Source of the DNA: Alteromonas halophila
Lineage (GTDB): Bacteria; Pseudomonadota; Gammaproteobacteria; Enterobacterales; Alteromonadaceae
Reading direction: 5' to 3'
Assembly: GCF_014651815.1 (NCBI RefSeq)
Contig: NZ_BMXP01000004.1
Location: 228,304 to 292,303 of the forward strand
DNA length: 64,000 nt
Position numbers and translations under genes: made by a program. Of this stretch, positions 1 to 9,537 are shown piece by piece; positions within the stretch are counted from its first letter, which is position 1; each line of letters begins with the position of its first letter. The notes below the pieces were generated by a model that saw only the letters and a program-made list of their open reading frames with translations, did not search any database and had not been told where the DNA came from.

Positions 1-1662
1 ATGAATAACGCTAAAAAGAATAAGTGCGCGTCAGCAATTAGGGGAGCGCTGCTTCTACTATCAGTAAGTGCGTTTTATCCTGCCGTGGCGGTCGCTGACT
101 TTCGCATTAATGCGGGCGCGTCTGCCGATGCAGTCCAACAAAACTTAAAGTCTGCAGAACAGGAGCAACGCTCGCTTAGCACATACACTGTCGAGCCATT
201 TGTCACTGGCTCATATCGTTCGAAAACCCTGCAGGGGCTTTGGAAAGGTAAGGTCGTCTATCTTGAGCGCGATCGTGAGGACAGTAATCAGGAGGACACG
301 TACGCCGAATATTCTTATAATGCCCGGTGGGCACCGTTTGAAAGGCTGCTGATGTTTGAAGCAAATGGTGCGTTAACTTACAGGAATGCTAACGCGGGTA
401 ATTATCTGGTCTCCGACTTTTTAACAAATTCGCAAAACCTGAGGAAAGTTCGTACCAACCGCTATGCAGGGACACTACAACTGGACCAGGGGAATTATGC
501 AAGGGCTAACGGAACCATCGCTTATTCAAACGTAGAGTCGGAGCGGTCCCTTACAGGCTCAGGCAACAGACTTGAAAACGATACCTATCAGGCCAACGGT
601 GTATTGCGTTACGGCGAAAAGGCGACACGTTTTTTTTGGACGCTACAGGGTAGTTACCAGCAAACGGAACGCGGTGGGGGCGAAAATGCCAACACGCAGG
701 GCGACTTTATATCTCGCAGAGGAAGCGCGACAGCCGATGCCATACTCATAGGTGATTTTGGTCTACGGCTGAATGCAGTACATGAGGGAAATCAGGTAAG
801 TAACCGTGAAGACACAAACAGCCGGGTACGCGAGTTTAACAGCTACGGTGCAGGTATCGTTTATCGTCAGTCTGCAGTTCGCTATATTGCTATTACCGCA
901 AACCGCAGCGATCCAGATATCGGTGAAGAGGAGGAGTTCATTGGAGGCGAGCTACGCTGGGCCTTTAGTTCTCGCTCTAACGTTGCAGCAAGCTATGGCC
1001 GCAGGTTTTATGGCGATTCTGCCAGCGCGTCATTTAATTATAATACAAAACATTTCAGGGCGTCGTTCGGATATGATGAAGATGTGACTAATACATCCCG
1101 TATTCTTGCAAATCCCGAGAACCTTGGCGTATTTGTTTGTCCTGTCGCGACCACCGGCTTCAGCGACTGTTTCCAACCTGCAAGCCTCGACTATCAACCC
1201 GGCGCGGATGAGCAGTTGGTTGAACTGACAGTTCCTAACTTTGAGTTTGAAGATAATATAATCGTTCGTAAGAGTGGTAATGCACAGATTGGGTACTCTT
1301 TTTCACGGGTATCTATAGGTCTGTCTGTCCGTTATTCTGAAGACGACTACATTGATGCACAACGGGTTCGCCAAACCTATGCAACTGGCTTAAACATCAG
1401 TTACGCGCTGGGCAGCTATACAAATCTTGAGGCAAATATTGATTATGCGGAAATTCAACAGCAGGCTGTAAGTTTTGAAAATGGCAAAAGTGAAAACTGG
1501 AATGCCAGTATCGGTTTGTCACGGCGCATTGGCAGACATCTCACTGTCAACGTTGAAGGTAGTTACTTAGAGAAGAGTGGTAATCTAACCTCAGGTAGTC
1601 TTTTTGGTGCAGAGTACAGTGACCGAAGGGTGTCAGCAGGCATTACGTACAGATTCAATTAA
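1..1662 (+). CDS. PEP-CTERM/exosortase-associated outer-membrane beta-barrel (TIGR03016-like)
   Basis: The frame opens with ATG at the first base, so an upstream start cannot be excluded. The 553-aa protein has an N-terminal signal peptide (hydrophobic residues about 15-32, then AVADF). The remainder is alternating aromatic/polar beta-strand sequence ending in YRFN, with a C-terminal aromatic typical of outer-membrane barrels. The pattern fits the family found in exosortase/exopolysaccharide loci (TIGR03016, related to EpsL-type barrels), probably acting in polysaccharide export. The next gene, convergent, is the ATPase that accompanies this system, which supports the call. The family is recognised from memory of its pattern; function is inferred. 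Confidence 0.72.
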   Translation: MNNAKKNKCASAIRGALLLLSVSAFYPAVAVADFRINAGASADAVQQNLKSAEQEQRSLSTYTVEPFVTGSYRSKTLQGLWKGKVVYLERDREDSNQEDTYAEYSYNARWAPFERLLMFEANGALTYRNANAGNYLVSDFLTNSQNLRKVRTNRYAGTLQLDQGNYARANGTIAYSNVESERSLTGSGNRLENDTYQANGVLRYGEKATRFFWTLQGSYQQTERGGGENANTQGDFISRRGSATADAILIGDFGLRLNAVHEGNQVSNREDTNSRVREFNSYGAGIVYRQSAVRYIAITANRSDPDIGEEEEFIGGELRWAFSSRSNVAASYGRRFYGDSASASFNYNTKHFRASFGYDEDVTNTSRILANPENLGVFVCPVATTGFSDCFQPASLDYQPGADEQLVELTVPNFEFEDNIIVRKSGNAQIGYSFSRVSIGLSVRYSEDDYIDAQRVRQTYATGLNISYALGSYTNLEANIDYAEIQQQAVSFENGKSENWNASIGLSRRIGRHLTVNVEGSYLEKSGNLTSGSLFGAEYSDRRVSAGITYRFN

Positions 1663-1676
1663 CAAGTAATACATCA

Positions 1677-1717
1677 AAAACGGTCTGTTTGTTCACATGA
1701 CCGTTTTCTTGTTTTTT
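1677..1717 (+). terminator. Rho-independent terminator after the barrel gene
   Basis: AAAACGGTC (1677-1685) pairs perfectly with GACCGTTTT (1699-1707) and is followed by CTTGTTTTTTT. It lies 15 bp after the stop of the first gene, in the gap between convergent genes. Confidence 0.85.
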
Positions 1718-1758
1718 TCCTCACGCAACGACTACTAAGAGTATTCCGTATCGTGTTA

Positions 1759-2868
1759 TCACGACGATGAATCAGGCGAGTTATTTCTCTGAGTTTCGCC
1801 ACTATCCGTCTTAAGCCTTACATATGAGCGATACTTCTTTTTTAGTAGCTTATCAATGTACTGCGTAAGCTTTACCTTGTGCCCGATAGCATCGTCCAAC
1901 GCATCAACCAGCTCAGCCAGCATGGCTTTATAGTATTCCACATCCTGGATCACGTTACCGTTTGGTGTAAGTACCTGTTGCGCAGGTCGATACGAGCCGT
2001 CCGCGGGAGCCTCGTCGCTGGCTTCCGGCTCTTCGAACTGCACAGGGGCTTCCGGCTCAAACATCTCTGTTTTCACTTCATCAATAACAGCATCAACAGC
2101 GCTTTCATCCAGCACTTCCAGTTCTTCTAAGAAGCCAAATAATAAAATCCTGTCCATCAGTGTATTTATTTTACGGGGTACACCGCGGGTAAATAAATAA
2201 ATGCGCGAATAGGCCTCTTCAGAGAACAGGGTGCCGCCCTGCCAGCCGGCATGATGCATTCGGTACTCGATGTAAGAACGCACTTCCTCTTCGGTGAGCG
2301 GCGCCAGGTGACAGGACGCCACAATACGCTGCCGGAACTGCTCCATATTGGGCGCACGCAGTATAGGTTGCAGCTCTTCCTGTCCGAGCAAAAAGCTTTG
2401 CAGTAACGGCTTTCCAGCAACCTGAAAGTTCGACAGCATGCGCAGCTCTTCAATGGTTTCCAGAGGCAGGTTTTGTGCCTCATCCACCAGTAGCAGTGCC
2501 CGTTTTCCCTGCTTGCTGAGGCTTAGCAGAAACGCCTCTAATTCTTTTAAGATATCCGATTTGGTTTTCGCTGTGGTATCCAGCTCAAACTTCGACGCCA
2601 CCATTTTCACCAGTTCATCCGGGGTGAGTTTGGGGGTTACAATTTGCGCGGCCGTAATGTCATCCTCTATATCCGCTAACAGACTGTTAGCCACGGTTGT
2701 CTTCCCCGTACCAATATCACCGGTGATGACGATGAAGCCTTCGGCCTGGGAAAGCCCGTACTGAAGATAAGACATTGCCCGCTTGTGCCATTTACTGGCA
2801 TAGAAAAAAGCGGGATCTGGCGTAAGCTGAAAAGGTTTAGAGTTAAGTCCGTAATAACTTTCGTACAT
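1759..2868 (-). CDS. XrtA/PEP-CTERM system-associated ATPase (ExeA-like AAA)
   Basis: This 369-aa protein begins MYESYYGLNSKPFQLTPDP, the signature start of the putative secretion ATPase of exosortase loci (TIGR03015) and of ExeA/GspA-like AAA ATPases. Walker A is GDIGTGKT (about residues 50-57) and Walker B is LLLVDEAQNL (about 126-135). The C-terminal 90 residues are acidic and then basic, and may bind partners. It probably couples ATP hydrolysis to assembly or export of exosortase-dependent polysaccharide. It is convergent with the outer-membrane barrel gene, so the window opens at the edge of an EPS/exosortase cluster. Confidence 0.85.
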   Translation of the reverse strand: MYESYYGLNSKPFQLTPDPAFFYASKWHKRAMSYLQYGLSQAEGFIVITGDIGTGKTTVANSLLADIEDDITAAQIVTPKLTPDELVKMVASKFELDTTAKTKSDILKELEAFLLSLSKQGKRALLLVDEAQNLPLETIEELRMLSNFQVAGKPLLQSFLLGQEELQPILRAPNMEQFRQRIVASCHLAPLTEEEVRSYIEYRMHHAGWQGGTLFSEEAYSRIYLFTRGVPRKINTLMDRILLFGFLEELEVLDESAVDAVIDEVKTEMFEPEAPVQFEEPEASDEAPADGSYRPAQQVLTPNGNVIQDVEYYKAMLAELVDALDDAIGHKVKLTQYIDKLLKKKYRSYVRLKTDSGETQRNNSPDSSS

Positions 2869-2898
2869 GCCAAGTACCGTATGCTGCGCGTTACGTTG

Positions 2899-2933
2899 AA
2901 AAAAGGACCCTTAGCTTATCTTAAAAGGGCCCT
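2899..2933 (-). terminator. Terminator downstream of hldE
   Basis: Read on the minus strand, AGGGCCCTT (2933-2925) pairs with AAGGGTCCT (2912-2904) with one G-U pair, then a run of T follows (complement of 2898-2903). It separates hldE from the ATPase gene. Confidence 0.7.
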
Positions 2934-3005
2934 GTGCGGCTATGACAGATTGCGGCAACGTTTGCACAATGGCGGTTATCTGGCCGTAAACCTGCGCCGA
3001 TTTTG

Positions 3006-4445
3006 TTAACTTCGTTTATGGACTTTGTGCTCGACAATCCGCTCGATGATGCCTGTGGTAGACACGCCCTCTTCGAAGTTCAGCACTTTCACTTCACCGC
3101 CATCTGCCAGGACCTCTTTCGCTCCGGCAATTGCGTCTAATGAGTAATCGCCACCTTTGACCAGAATATCAGGGAGTAATTCAGCAATGAGTCGCTGCGG
3201 CGTGTCTTCGCTAAAGGGCACTACCCAGTCGACTGACTTAAGTCCCGCCAGCACCGACATTCGGCGGTTCACGTTATTCACGGGCCGCCCCGGCCCTTTC
3301 AGTTTTGTCACCGATTCGTCGGTATTCACCGCGACAATCAGACGATCCCCAAGCGCTGCGGCTTCCTCCAGATAGCTGACATGGCCTGAGTGCAAAATAT
3401 CGAAGCAGCCATTCGTCATGACCACTTTCTCGCCACGGGCATGCGACGACTCAATGGCGATAGCCAGTTGCGCTTCGGTCATGACACCGCCATCTAAGTG
3501 CAGTGACTGTTCACCCACCACCATAGCCAGTTCGGTATTGGTCACTGTGGATGTACCGAGTTTACCGACCACTACGCTGGCGGCCAGGTTCGCCAGTACA
3601 CAGGCGGCCTGCACTGGCAGCTCACAGCCCATTGCCACGGCAAGCGTGGACACTACCGTGTCACCGGCACCAGTGACGTCGTACACTTCTTTTGCTTTGG
3701 CCGGCAAATGGAACTCGGTACTGTCGGCCTCAAACAACGTCATGCCATTTTCTGAGCGAGTAACCAGCAGAGCATCAAGTTCAAGTTTGTCCCGCAGCGC
3801 CTGGGTACGTTCAACCAGCTCCTGTTCGCTGCGTGTCTCGCCAGTGATGCGTGTCAGCTCCTCCATATTAGGAGTAACGAGCGTCGCCTGACGGTACTTT
3901 TCAAAATCTGATCCTTTTGGATCAACAATCACCGCTTTCCCCTTTTCTCTTGCTTTCTGAATAAGGGTCTGCGGTGACGTCAGGCAACCTTTGTCATAGT
4001 CAGACAGGACCACCACGTCGATATTATCCAGCGCGGCCTCAAACGCTGCTTCAAGGTCGGCCTTATCCACATCTGCAAAACTGCGCTCAAAGTCCATGCG
4101 CAACAGTTGCTGATTACGACTCATCACGCGTAGTTTAGTGATAGTCTCGTAGCCCTTCTGAGCAAAAAACTGACAGTCTATGTCAAAAAGTGCCAGCCGC
4201 TGACGCAGTATGCTGGCATTTTCATCTTCACCACACAGCCCAAGCAACGTTACGCTGGCGCCCAACGTCGCAGCGTTGATGGCGACATTAGCAGCGCCAC
4301 CGGGTCTGTCTTCGGTGGTACTGACATTAACGACCGGAACCGGCGCTTCCGGTGAAATACGGCCAGTGCCGCCGCTCCAGTAGCGATCCAGCATCAGGTC
4401 GCCGACGATAAGAACTCTTGCCTTGCTGAAATCTGGTAATATCAT
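3006..4445 (-). CDS. hldE: Bifunctional D-beta-D-heptose 7-phosphate kinase / heptose 1-phosphate adenylyltransferase
   Basis: HldE makes ADP-heptose precursor for the LPS inner core, carrying out both the C1 kinase and the adenylyltransferase step in the cytoplasm. The 479-aa length is normal for the fused enzyme. The N-terminal ribokinase-like domain (about 1-320) shows [17 protein letters not shown] and [17 protein letters not shown] (anion hole and catalytic Asp). The C-terminal nucleotidyltransferase domain (about 340-475) starts with [19 protein letters not shown], the HxGH motif of this superfamily. In many gammaproteobacteria hldE sits next to glnE; here glnE is about 1.4 kb away with a membrane gene between. 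Confidence 0.96.
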   Translation of the reverse strand: MILPDFSKARVLIVGDLMLDRYWSGGTGRISPEAPVPVVNVSTTEDRPGGAANVAINAATLGASVTLLGLCGEDENASILRQRLALFDIDCQFFAQKGYETITKLRVMSRNQQLLRMDFERSFADVDKADLEAAFEAALDNIDVVVLSDYDKGCLTSPQTLIQKAREKGKAVIVDPKGSDFEKYRQATLVTPNMEELTRITGETRSEQELVERTQALRDKLELDALLVTRSENGMTLFEADSTEFHLPAKAKEVYDVTGAGDTVVSTLAVAMGCELPVQAACVLANLAASVVVGKLGTSTVTNTELAMVVGEQSLHLDGGVMTEAQLAIAIESSHARGEKVVMTNGCFDILHSGHVSYLEEAAALGDRLIVAVNTDESVTKLKGPGRPVNNVNRRMSVLAGLKSVDWVVPFSEDTPQRLIAELLPDILVKGGDYSLDAIAGAKEVLADGGEVKVLNFEEGVSTTGIIERIVEHKVHKRS

Positions 4446-4486
4446 TGTTATTCAACCCGTATAAAATCAGTGGTGTATAAACGTAG

Positions 4487-4861
4487 ATGCCAATAAGTAT
4501 ATCAGCCATCGACGGCGATGCAGATGCACAGAAATGGTATATATACCTGATTGAGAACCGCTTGGGCCATTTGTATACCGGCATCACCTGTGACCCTGCC
4601 CGACGCATTGCCCAGCACAGAGGCCTGCGCAGGGGCGGTGCGAAAGCCCTAAGGGGAAAAGCCCCGCTTTATTTTCGCGGTGTCTTCCAGGTCGCCGGCA
4701 AGTCTGCCGCCATGCACATTGAATATCAACTCAAACAGCTGCCTGCCCGGCTGAAATGGCAGGTAATTGATAACCAGAACCTGGCGCAGACCAAGACGGT
4801 TACAATGCAGTTTTCAGACAGCGAAAATACCTTGCACAATCAGTGCAATACCAAGACTTAA
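4487..4861 (+). CDS. GIY-YIG nuclease-superfamily protein (YhbQ/UPF0213-like)
   Basis: A 124-aa protein with a single GIY-YIG domain: WYIYLIENR...LYTGITCDPARRIAQHR has the paired Tyr motifs and the following Arg, and a later Glu in HIEYQLKQL matches the metal-binding position. Small stand-alone GIY-YIG proteins of this size are widespread; some cut branched DNA in vitro, but their cell role is poorly defined. It is divergent from hldE with a 41-bp gap. Its 3' end overlaps the convergent DUF350 gene by 48 bp, which is coding on both strands. Confidence 0.82.
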   Translation: MPISISAIDGDADAQKWYIYLIENRLGHLYTGITCDPARRIAQHRGLRRGGAKALRGKAPLYFRGVFQVAGKSAAMHIEYQLKQLPARLKWQVIDNQNLAQTKTVTMQFSDSENTLHNQCNTKT

Positions 4862-5719
4862 CGTAAAGCCCAGGCACGCCACTCCCACGTTATGCTGCTG
4901 ATCGACTTCCTGCCGGAAGTTCATGCCATACAAAATGATGTATTTACTCAGCAATACAAGCAAGTGAAGCAGCACCGCCAAGGCAATACTCACAATGATC
5001 CAGCCGGTCACATTGCTGACGTACCCCGCCGGATTGTATTCCAGCAAAAAGCGCGACACAGAAACAATCATCGCCGTTCCCAACAGGTTCCCTGAATGTT
5101 CAATAGCAAGGGCCAGCTGCCCTTTTCGCAATGCGCCCTGAAACGAGTCATTCTGGTTGCCTTTCGCGTACCGCGCTTCAAGAATACGGGTCATCACCAG
5201 CAGAATGGTCAACACCACCGTAAACCCTGTCACGATGGCGATAATTGCATTCATATCGCTGCCATCCACCCATAACATAATACTGCGTAAAATAATTGCG
5301 CTGGCAATGAGGCTGGCAGCGTCCACCAGGGCAATACTGACGCTGCGATCGGATATCATGGCCATGGTATCAACGCGGTTGAGTACCAGCTTGTCATGGG
5401 CAAAACGCCCAAATTTGACCAGCAGGATCCCCACCACACCGAACTGCACCATTCCCAGCGCGGCTTCCTGAAAGCCAATACCGATATGACGCCCCACAAC
5501 CGAACTCAGCACAATGCACAATGACAACATGCCACCGGCAATACTAATTCCGAAGGCAAAATTATCTTTAACGCCCAGCTCCTCTGCCACCGAGTTTTTT
5601 CTGACCATGCCGGTGAGCCACTTCATCACCAGCAGCAGTAACAAAGCTAAAAAGACATCGATGGCAAGATAACCCCATATTTCAGATGTGAGCGGTACCA
5701 GTTTTACCAGTGCATCCAT
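4814..5719 (-). CDS. DUF350 family inner-membrane protein (tandem)
   Basis: This 301-aa protein is strongly hydrophobic, with about eight predicted membrane segments. It resembles a duplication of the DUF350 unit: GISIAGGMLSLCIVLSSVV in the first half is echoed by ACLGFTLSLGIALIVQGIF at the C-terminus. DUF350 proteins (YjfL-like) are inner-membrane proteins of unknown biochemical role, sometimes linked to membrane stress. It lies between hldE and glnE. The start is MDALVKLVPL. Confidence 0.75.
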   Translation of the reverse strand: MDALVKLVPLTSEIWGYLAIDVFLALLLLLVMKWLTGMVRKNSVAEELGVKDNFAFGISIAGGMLSLCIVLSSVVGRHIGIGFQEAALGMVQFGVVGILLVKFGRFAHDKLVLNRVDTMAMISDRSVSIALVDAASLIASAIILRSIMLWVDGSDMNAIIAIVTGFTVVLTILLVMTRILEARYAKGNQNDSFQGALRKGQLALAIEHSGNLLGTAMIVSVSRFLLEYNPAGYVSNVTGWIIVSIALAVLLHLLVLLSKYIILYGMNFRQEVDQQHNVGVACLGFTLSLGIALIVQGIFAV

Positions 5720-5840
5720 TAAAAAGTCTCCCTAACCTGAGAAAGCCGTATGAGTGGGCTTTCGGTTCCGGTGTCTGGTCGGCGATGTTGAAATATGCCA
5801 GACTCAGACCAGCCGGATTAACCTCGTGAATCAAATCATT

Positions 5841-8753
5841 ATGCCTGTAGATTACGCAAAAAACAGTAAAGTAGAGCACCGTGTCGAGACGTTATGGCAG
5901 CGATTGGAAGAAAACGCACCAGAGCCTGAAAGGCTGACGTCCCATAAGACAACCCTGTCCTGCCTGTTCGCACGTTCATCATTTGTGGCCGAGCAGTTCA
6001 TTCAGCATCCACAGTGGATTGATGAGATACTCGATGACACGGCTGCACCCGTCCCTGAACCGTCGCAATATCAGGCGCTGGTCCGCCAGTCACTTAAAGA
6101 AGTCACGAATGAAGACGAATTACTGGCCAGGCTGCGACTGAGCCGGCATTTTTACATGACCCGGATTGCCTGCTGTGACTTATTAAATCAGCAGACGATC
6201 GAGGCGTCACTGTCACAGGTGTCGGCGCTGGCTGATGCCCTTATCAGCGAAGCCTACAGCTGGTACTACAGTTTTTTCGAAAAGAAATTCGGTACGCCGG
6301 AAGGGCCACACGGTAAGCAACCCATGTATATTCTGGCAATGGGTAAGCTGGGCGGCAGAGAGCTGAATTTTTCCTCCGATATAGACCTTATCTTTGCCTA
6401 CCCTGTAAAAGGCAGCACCAGTGGCGGCAAAAAGTCGCTGGAAAATCAGCAGTTCTTTACCCGGCTGGCGCAAAAGCTTATAAGCAGCCTTAATAAAGTG
6501 ACTGCCGACGGTCAGGTCTTCCGTGTCGATATGCGCCTTCGGCCTTTTGGCGAATCCGGACCGCTGACCATCCACTTTGCGGCACTTGAGGACTATTATC
6601 AGGAACAGGGGCGGCACTGGGAGCGCTTCGCCATGGTCAAAGCCCGCGTGGTTAATCCACAGGCCCCGGCGTATCAGGATCAGCTTGAAGAGATACTGCA
6701 GCCATTCACGTACCGGCGCTATCTGGATTTTACCACCCTTGATGCGCTGCGTGACATGAAGCGCCTGATTGCGACCGAAATCCGGCGTCGCCGTCTGGAC
6801 AACAATATAAAGCTTGGCGCAGGCGGGATCCGGGAAGTGGAATTTTTCGCGCAGAGCTTTCAGCTGATACACGGTGGCCGCGAACAACAACTGCAGCAGC
6901 GCTCACTGTTAAAAACCCTTAAGGCATTAAGTACCAGCGAGTTAATTGAGCAGCAGGTGACCGACACACTGCGTGACAACTACCTTTTTTTACGCAAGGC
7001 CGAGCATACCCTGCAGCAATTTGGTGATGAGCAGACACAAACCCTGCCTGACGATCCTGTTGAGCAGCAGGCACTGGCCGATGTTATGGGCTTTGCGGAC
7101 TACGACGCATTTTTGATCAGCCTGCGTGAACGCATGGCTGACATTCACGCGCATTTCAACGAACTGGTGGAAGAGTCGCATGAGTCGCATGATGCGTCAG
7201 ACACACTGTTCACCGCCTGCCGTGATGCCTGGCAACTGGGTCTCGACGAGGCCGAGTTCTGCGACACACTAAGCGAATTTACCCAGCAGCAAGTAGCAAA
7301 ACAGCTTCACACCGAGCTTACCGGTTTTCGGCAGCAACAGCGGGGGTACCGTACGGGCCAGCGGGGAGAAAGCATCCTCAACAAGTTAATGCCCGAATTA
7401 CTGTATGTATTAATTGAGCACTCGCCCAACAAAGCGGCCATGGTGCTTAGCCGGGTACTGAAGGTGATTGATGCCATCACCGGACGCACCACGTACCTCG
7501 ACCTGCTGCTGGAGAATCCGGACGTGCTGAAGCAACTGGTGCGGCTGTGTGAGCGCAGTGACTGGATTGCTAATGAGATCCGGCGTTTTCCGATTTTGCT
7601 CGACGAGTTGCTCACCCCGCTGTATTTACAGCGACAAAATACAGATATTCAGCACAGCCGGAATGAATACGAACAGGAGTTACGTCAGACGCTGCTAAGA
7701 ATAGAAGCAGACGATGTTGAGCACATGATGGATGCGTGGCGACAGTTTAAGCTTTGTCAGCAGCTGCGGATCGCCGCCAGTGATATCAGTGGCTCATTAC
7801 CGATTGCCAATGTCAGCGATAAGCTCACAGTACTGGCTGAAACCCTGCTTCACAGTGTGGTGCAAAGCGCCTGGCAACAGGTCACCGACCGCTTTGGTAA
7901 ACCAGCCCATTTACAACCCGACACCTATGGTTTTGCTGTTATTGGTTACGGCAAGCTTGGTGGCTACGAACTTGGCTACGGCAGCGATCTGGATCTGGTG
8001 TTTGTGCACAATGCGCCGCGTGAGTCTAAAACCGACGGTGATAAATCCATTGAGGCGCAGCAGTTTTATATCAAGCTAACCCAGCGTGTGATGCATTTAC
8101 TGAACACCACAACCTTATTCGGGCAGCTTTACGAAACCGATTTACGCCTTCGTCCCTCCGGCAATGCCGGTCTGCTATGCTGCCATATCAGCGGCTTTGC
8201 CCGCTATCAGCGCGAAGAGGCATGGACCTGGGAGCATCAGGCGCTGGTCAGAGCGCGTGGTGTGCTGGGTGACAAAGATCTGCTGGAAGCGTTTGAAAAT
8301 GAACGCGAATATATACTGGGGTTATCTCGGAACAACAGTCAGCTACGCGAAGATGTTGTTTCTATGCGCAAAAAAATGCGTAAACATCTTCTTGCCAGTG
8401 AGCCGGAAATGGTCGATCTGAAGCAGTGTGAAGGCGGCATAACGGATATTGAGTTTCTTACCCAGTACTGGGTGCTGGGTCACGCTTGTAAGCATCCTGA
8501 AATCAGTCATTTTACTGACAACCTCAGGCTGCTTAACGTCATTTGCGAGGCCGGTATTATTCATTCAGAGCAGGCGCGTATGCTACAGGATGCGTATCTG
8601 CAGCTACGCGACCAGTATCACCAGCTGACACTGGCTGATCATAAGTTTGCCAAGGAGTCGACATCACTGAACGCGCTAAAAGAGCGGGTGCTGTCAGTAT
8701 GGAATGACGTATTGGGTAATGAGGCGCCTGACCCTGAGGACGCGGCCAAGTAG
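5841..8753 (+). CDS. glnE: Bifunctional glutamine synthetase adenylyltransferase/adenylyl-removing enzyme
   Basis: GlnE adds and removes AMP on glutamine synthetase, under control of PII proteins, to tune nitrogen assimilation. It carries two nucleotidyltransferase domains: an N-terminal copy with SSDIDLIFAYP near residue 177 (removase) and a C-terminal copy with GSDLDLVFVH near residue 714 (transferase), plus the linker with GGIREVEFFAQ and GGITDIEFLTQY motifs. From ATG 5841 the protein is 970 aa, slightly longer than E. coli GlnE (946). GTG codons at 5826 and 5754 are in frame, but none of the candidate starts has a strong ribosome-binding site, so the start is provisional. Confidence 0.95.
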   Translation: MPVDYAKNSKVEHRVETLWQRLEENAPEPERLTSHKTTLSCLFARSSFVAEQFIQHPQWIDEILDDTAAPVPEPSQYQALVRQSLKEVTNEDELLARLRLSRHFYMTRIACCDLLNQQTIEASLSQVSALADALISEAYSWYYSFFEKKFGTPEGPHGKQPMYILAMGKLGGRELNFSSDIDLIFAYPVKGSTSGGKKSLENQQFFTRLAQKLISSLNKVTADGQVFRVDMRLRPFGESGPLTIHFAALEDYYQEQGRHWERFAMVKARVVNPQAPAYQDQLEEILQPFTYRRYLDFTTLDALRDMKRLIATEIRRRRLDNNIKLGAGGIREVEFFAQSFQLIHGGREQQLQQRSLLKTLKALSTSELIEQQVTDTLRDNYLFLRKAEHTLQQFGDEQTQTLPDDPVEQQALADVMGFADYDAFLISLRERMADIHAHFNELVEESHESHDASDTLFTACRDAWQLGLDEAEFCDTLSEFTQQQVAKQLHTELTGFRQQQRGYRTGQRGESILNKLMPELLYVLIEHSPNKAAMVLSRVLKVIDAITGRTTYLDLLLENPDVLKQLVRLCERSDWIANEIRRFPILLDELLTPLYLQRQNTDIQHSRNEYEQELRQTLLRIEADDVEHMMDAWRQFKLCQQLRIAASDISGSLPIANVSDKLTVLAETLLHSVVQSAWQQVTDRFGKPAHLQPDTYGFAVIGYGKLGGYELGYGSDLDLVFVHNAPRESKTDGDKSIEAQQFYIKLTQRVMHLLNTTTLFGQLYETDLRLRPSGNAGLLCCHISGFARYQREEAWTWEHQALVRARGVLGDKDLLEAFENEREYILGLSRNNSQLREDVVSMRKKMRKHLLASEPEMVDLKQCEGGITDIEFLTQYWVLGHACKHPEISHFTDNLRLLNVICEAGIIHSEQARMLQDAYLQLRDQYHQLTLADHKFAKESTSLNALKERVLSVWNDVLGNEAPDPEDAAK

Positions 8754-8764
8754 TCTATGACCGC

Positions 8765-9385
8765 TCAGGGCTTTTCAGCACGCTCACAGTTTTGTGCGAC
8801 GAACTCTGAGTCTTCTGTGGTTACCACTAACGAGCGTTGCTGCGGGCAGAGGTATGCCCTCACCTGCCCTTCAAAATTACTGTCTATGGCTGTGGCGATG
8901 CTGGCAAGCGACCCGGAGATGGTGCTGTCCATCTGAAACTGATGTTTTATGACAAAGTCCTGGTCCAGATCCCAGATAACCTGCATGCCTTCCTGCTGGG
9001 CATACTGCGAAATAGCCTCACGCAGGGTTGTGCCCGCTTTGAAGGTGCGAAACTTGTGCTCTCCGGTCCAGCGCTCACTCACCGGCCGGCTCTGACTCGA
9101 CATGCTGGCCAGCTTATTATCCAGACTTTGGTCTGCGCCGCCCACATCCACCACAAAGTCGCCAACGTCTTCTTTTATAGGATCAGAAGACGACATTCTG
9201 AACTCCCGGTAAAACTCACTAAGCCCAGACGACACTGACTTATCTTTTTTCTCGCCTTCGGGCACCGGTTTTTGTTCCTGCTCCTGTTGCAGAAATATCA
9301 CCACGCCAGCGACAATCACTAGTGCCAGCGCCAGGCCAATATGGCGGGCCCAGAACATCGTGCTGGAAAAACTTTTTTGCGGCAT
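8765..9385 (-). CDS. TcpQ-domain periplasmic protein
   Basis: A 206-aa protein with one N-terminal membrane anchor (about residues 13-31), an acidic/Ser-rich linker and a C-terminal domain (about 105-200) containing FKAGTTLREAISQYAQQEG and VIWDLDQDF. That pattern matches the TcpQ / toxin-coregulated-pilus Q family, related to domains in PilL/PilN-type periplasmic proteins. It is convergent with glnE (11-bp gap). No other pilus gene is near, so a pilus role is not supported by context. Confidence 0.68.
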   Translation of the reverse strand: MPQKSFSSTMFWARHIGLALALVIVAGVVIFLQQEQEQKPVPEGEKKDKSVSSGLSEFYREFRMSSSDPIKEDVGDFVVDVGGADQSLDNKLASMSSQSRPVSERWTGEHKFRTFKAGTTLREAISQYAQQEGMQVIWDLDQDFVIKHQFQMDSTISGSLASIATAIDSNFEGQVRAYLCPQQRSLVVTTEDSEFVAQNCERAEKP

Positions 9386-9537
9386 GCTGGCTCTTTCAGA
9401 CCGTTTAAATTAAATGCATGTTACTTCGAATTGTTTGGCAGATTCAACTTTTCAGCATGGTCATAGCTTCATTGCCAGCGAACAGGCCGACTTGCCGCAG
9501 GGACTTCTACGATGTGCAGGCAGCAGGTGCTTTACGA
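9386..9537. other. Intergenic between two minus-strand genes
   Basis: This 152-bp gap holds the presumed promoter of the TcpQ-domain gene. No convincing hairpin or small gene was seen. Confidence 0.4.

Noticed and set aside
6213..6890. 225-aa minus-strand ORF inside glnE
   Set aside because: It is antisense to the strongly conserved GlnE removase domain and has no recognisable family.
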